From Seminavis robusta (Eukaryota > Bacillariophyta > Bacillariophyceae > Naviculales > Naviculaceae), in NCBI GenBank assembly GCA_903772945.1, contig CAICTM010000103.1, positions 1 through 64,000 on the forward strand: a stretch of 64,000 nt of DNA, given 5' to 3'. Below the pieces are notes generated by a model. The model was not told the DNA's origin. It saw only the letters and a list, made by a program, of their open reading frames with translations, and made no database searches. Positions 63,782-64,000 of this stretch are shown here, piece after piece. Numbering within the stretch: position 1 is the stretch's first letter; each line of letters starts with the position of its first letter. The position numbers and the translations under genes are program-made.

Positions 63782-64000
63782 ATGCCGTCGCATCCAGTTG
63801 TTTCCCTCTACGAGCCTACAGCCGAAGAAGAGGCCTACGCTGTCTATGTCTACAATAAATTATTTGGAAGCGCTCCAATGGATGGGTTGATTCACGTGGA
63901 GGCCAAAATGGGTTTACGAGTTCTTGCATTATCGGGTGTTGACGGTATTATTCTGCGAACAATTTGGTCCGTGGCGGATCCAGACAATCTGCGATGCTTG
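63782..64000 (+). CDS. EH-domain protein, 5' part only
   Basis: The frame starts at ATG 63782 (MPSHPVVSLY) and is open to the window edge, 73 residues. 'LRVLALSGVDGIILRTIWSVADPDN' matches the second half of an EH domain, in which the 'IW' and 'AD' positions are conserved. EH domains bind NPF words in endocytic proteins such as Eps15 relatives. An upstream helix 'EEEAYAVYVYNKLFG' fits the first EF-hand part. The rest of the protein lies outside the window, so its full class is unknown. Confidence 0.65.
   Translation, partial: MPSHPVVSLYEPTAEEEAYAVYVYNKLFGSAPMDGLIHVEAKMGLRVLALSGVDGIILRTIWSVADPDNLRCL

Noticed and set aside
1-64000. CRISPR arrays, rRNA genes and bacterial operon features
   Set aside because: None is visible, and spliced eukaryotic genes make a prokaryotic source very unlikely.

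Overview
The window looks like nuclear DNA of a stramenopile, most likely a pennate diatom. The genes are eukaryotic, intron-poor, and carry short GT-AG introns (73 to 181 bases in the models built here). Low-complexity Ser, Gln and acidic stretches are common, and the mobile elements and gene families fit diatom genomes. No rRNA, tRNA or CRISPR array was seen. The species cannot be told from the sequence alone.

Positions 1 to about 10,000 are a repeat island. First comes a degraded Ty3/gypsy LTR retrotransposon, cut by the window edge. A broken ankyrin-type repeat gene follows. Next is a structurally complete PIF/Harbinger-type DNA transposon (5055-8858) with 53-base terminal inverted repeats, a 3-base target duplication, a broken transposase and an open Myb-like/DUF6818-like partner gene. 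A decayed gene of unknown family ends the island (about 9050-9990).

From 10.2 kb on, the DNA is ordinary gene space with about 20 genes. The left part holds a DENN-ENTH fusion protein (-), a two-domain fluoride exporter (+), a JmjC demethylase (+), a Pex14-like protein with a PUB domain (-), a Ser-rich protein (-), a protein kinase (-), a Tim17-family protein with a signal peptide (+), a small multi-spanning membrane protein (-) and an acidic unknown (-). The middle holds a Ser-rich paralogue of the earlier one (+), a RING-CH/MYND membrane protein (+), a glycosyltransferase (-), a Ser-rich unknown (+), an NTF2/SnoaL-like protein (+) and a DUF2855 protein (-). The right part holds a DUSP-USP deubiquitinase (+), a Cys-rich small protein (+), a Gln-rich unknown (-), a type I membrane protein (-), a HEPN-like protein with both a myristoylation and a CaaX signal (+), a SAP-like repeat protein (+) and the start of an EH-domain protein (+) cut by the right edge.

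The genes do not form one pathway. Several concern membrane traffic (DENN-ENTH, EH domain) or ubiquitin and AAA-ATPase biology (RING-CH, USP, PUB), but neighbours look unrelated, as is usual in such genomes. The observations most worth a second look are the Pex14-PUB fusion, the DENN-ENTH fusion, the dual-lipidation HEPN-like protein, the RING-CH domain split by a long insert, the paired 'SRWESYPF' proteins, and the palindromic GTACCGGTAC and CTAGCTAG words that fill the intergenic DNA. Exon limits were chosen by eye from splice consensus, reading frame and domain continuity; no transcript data were available.
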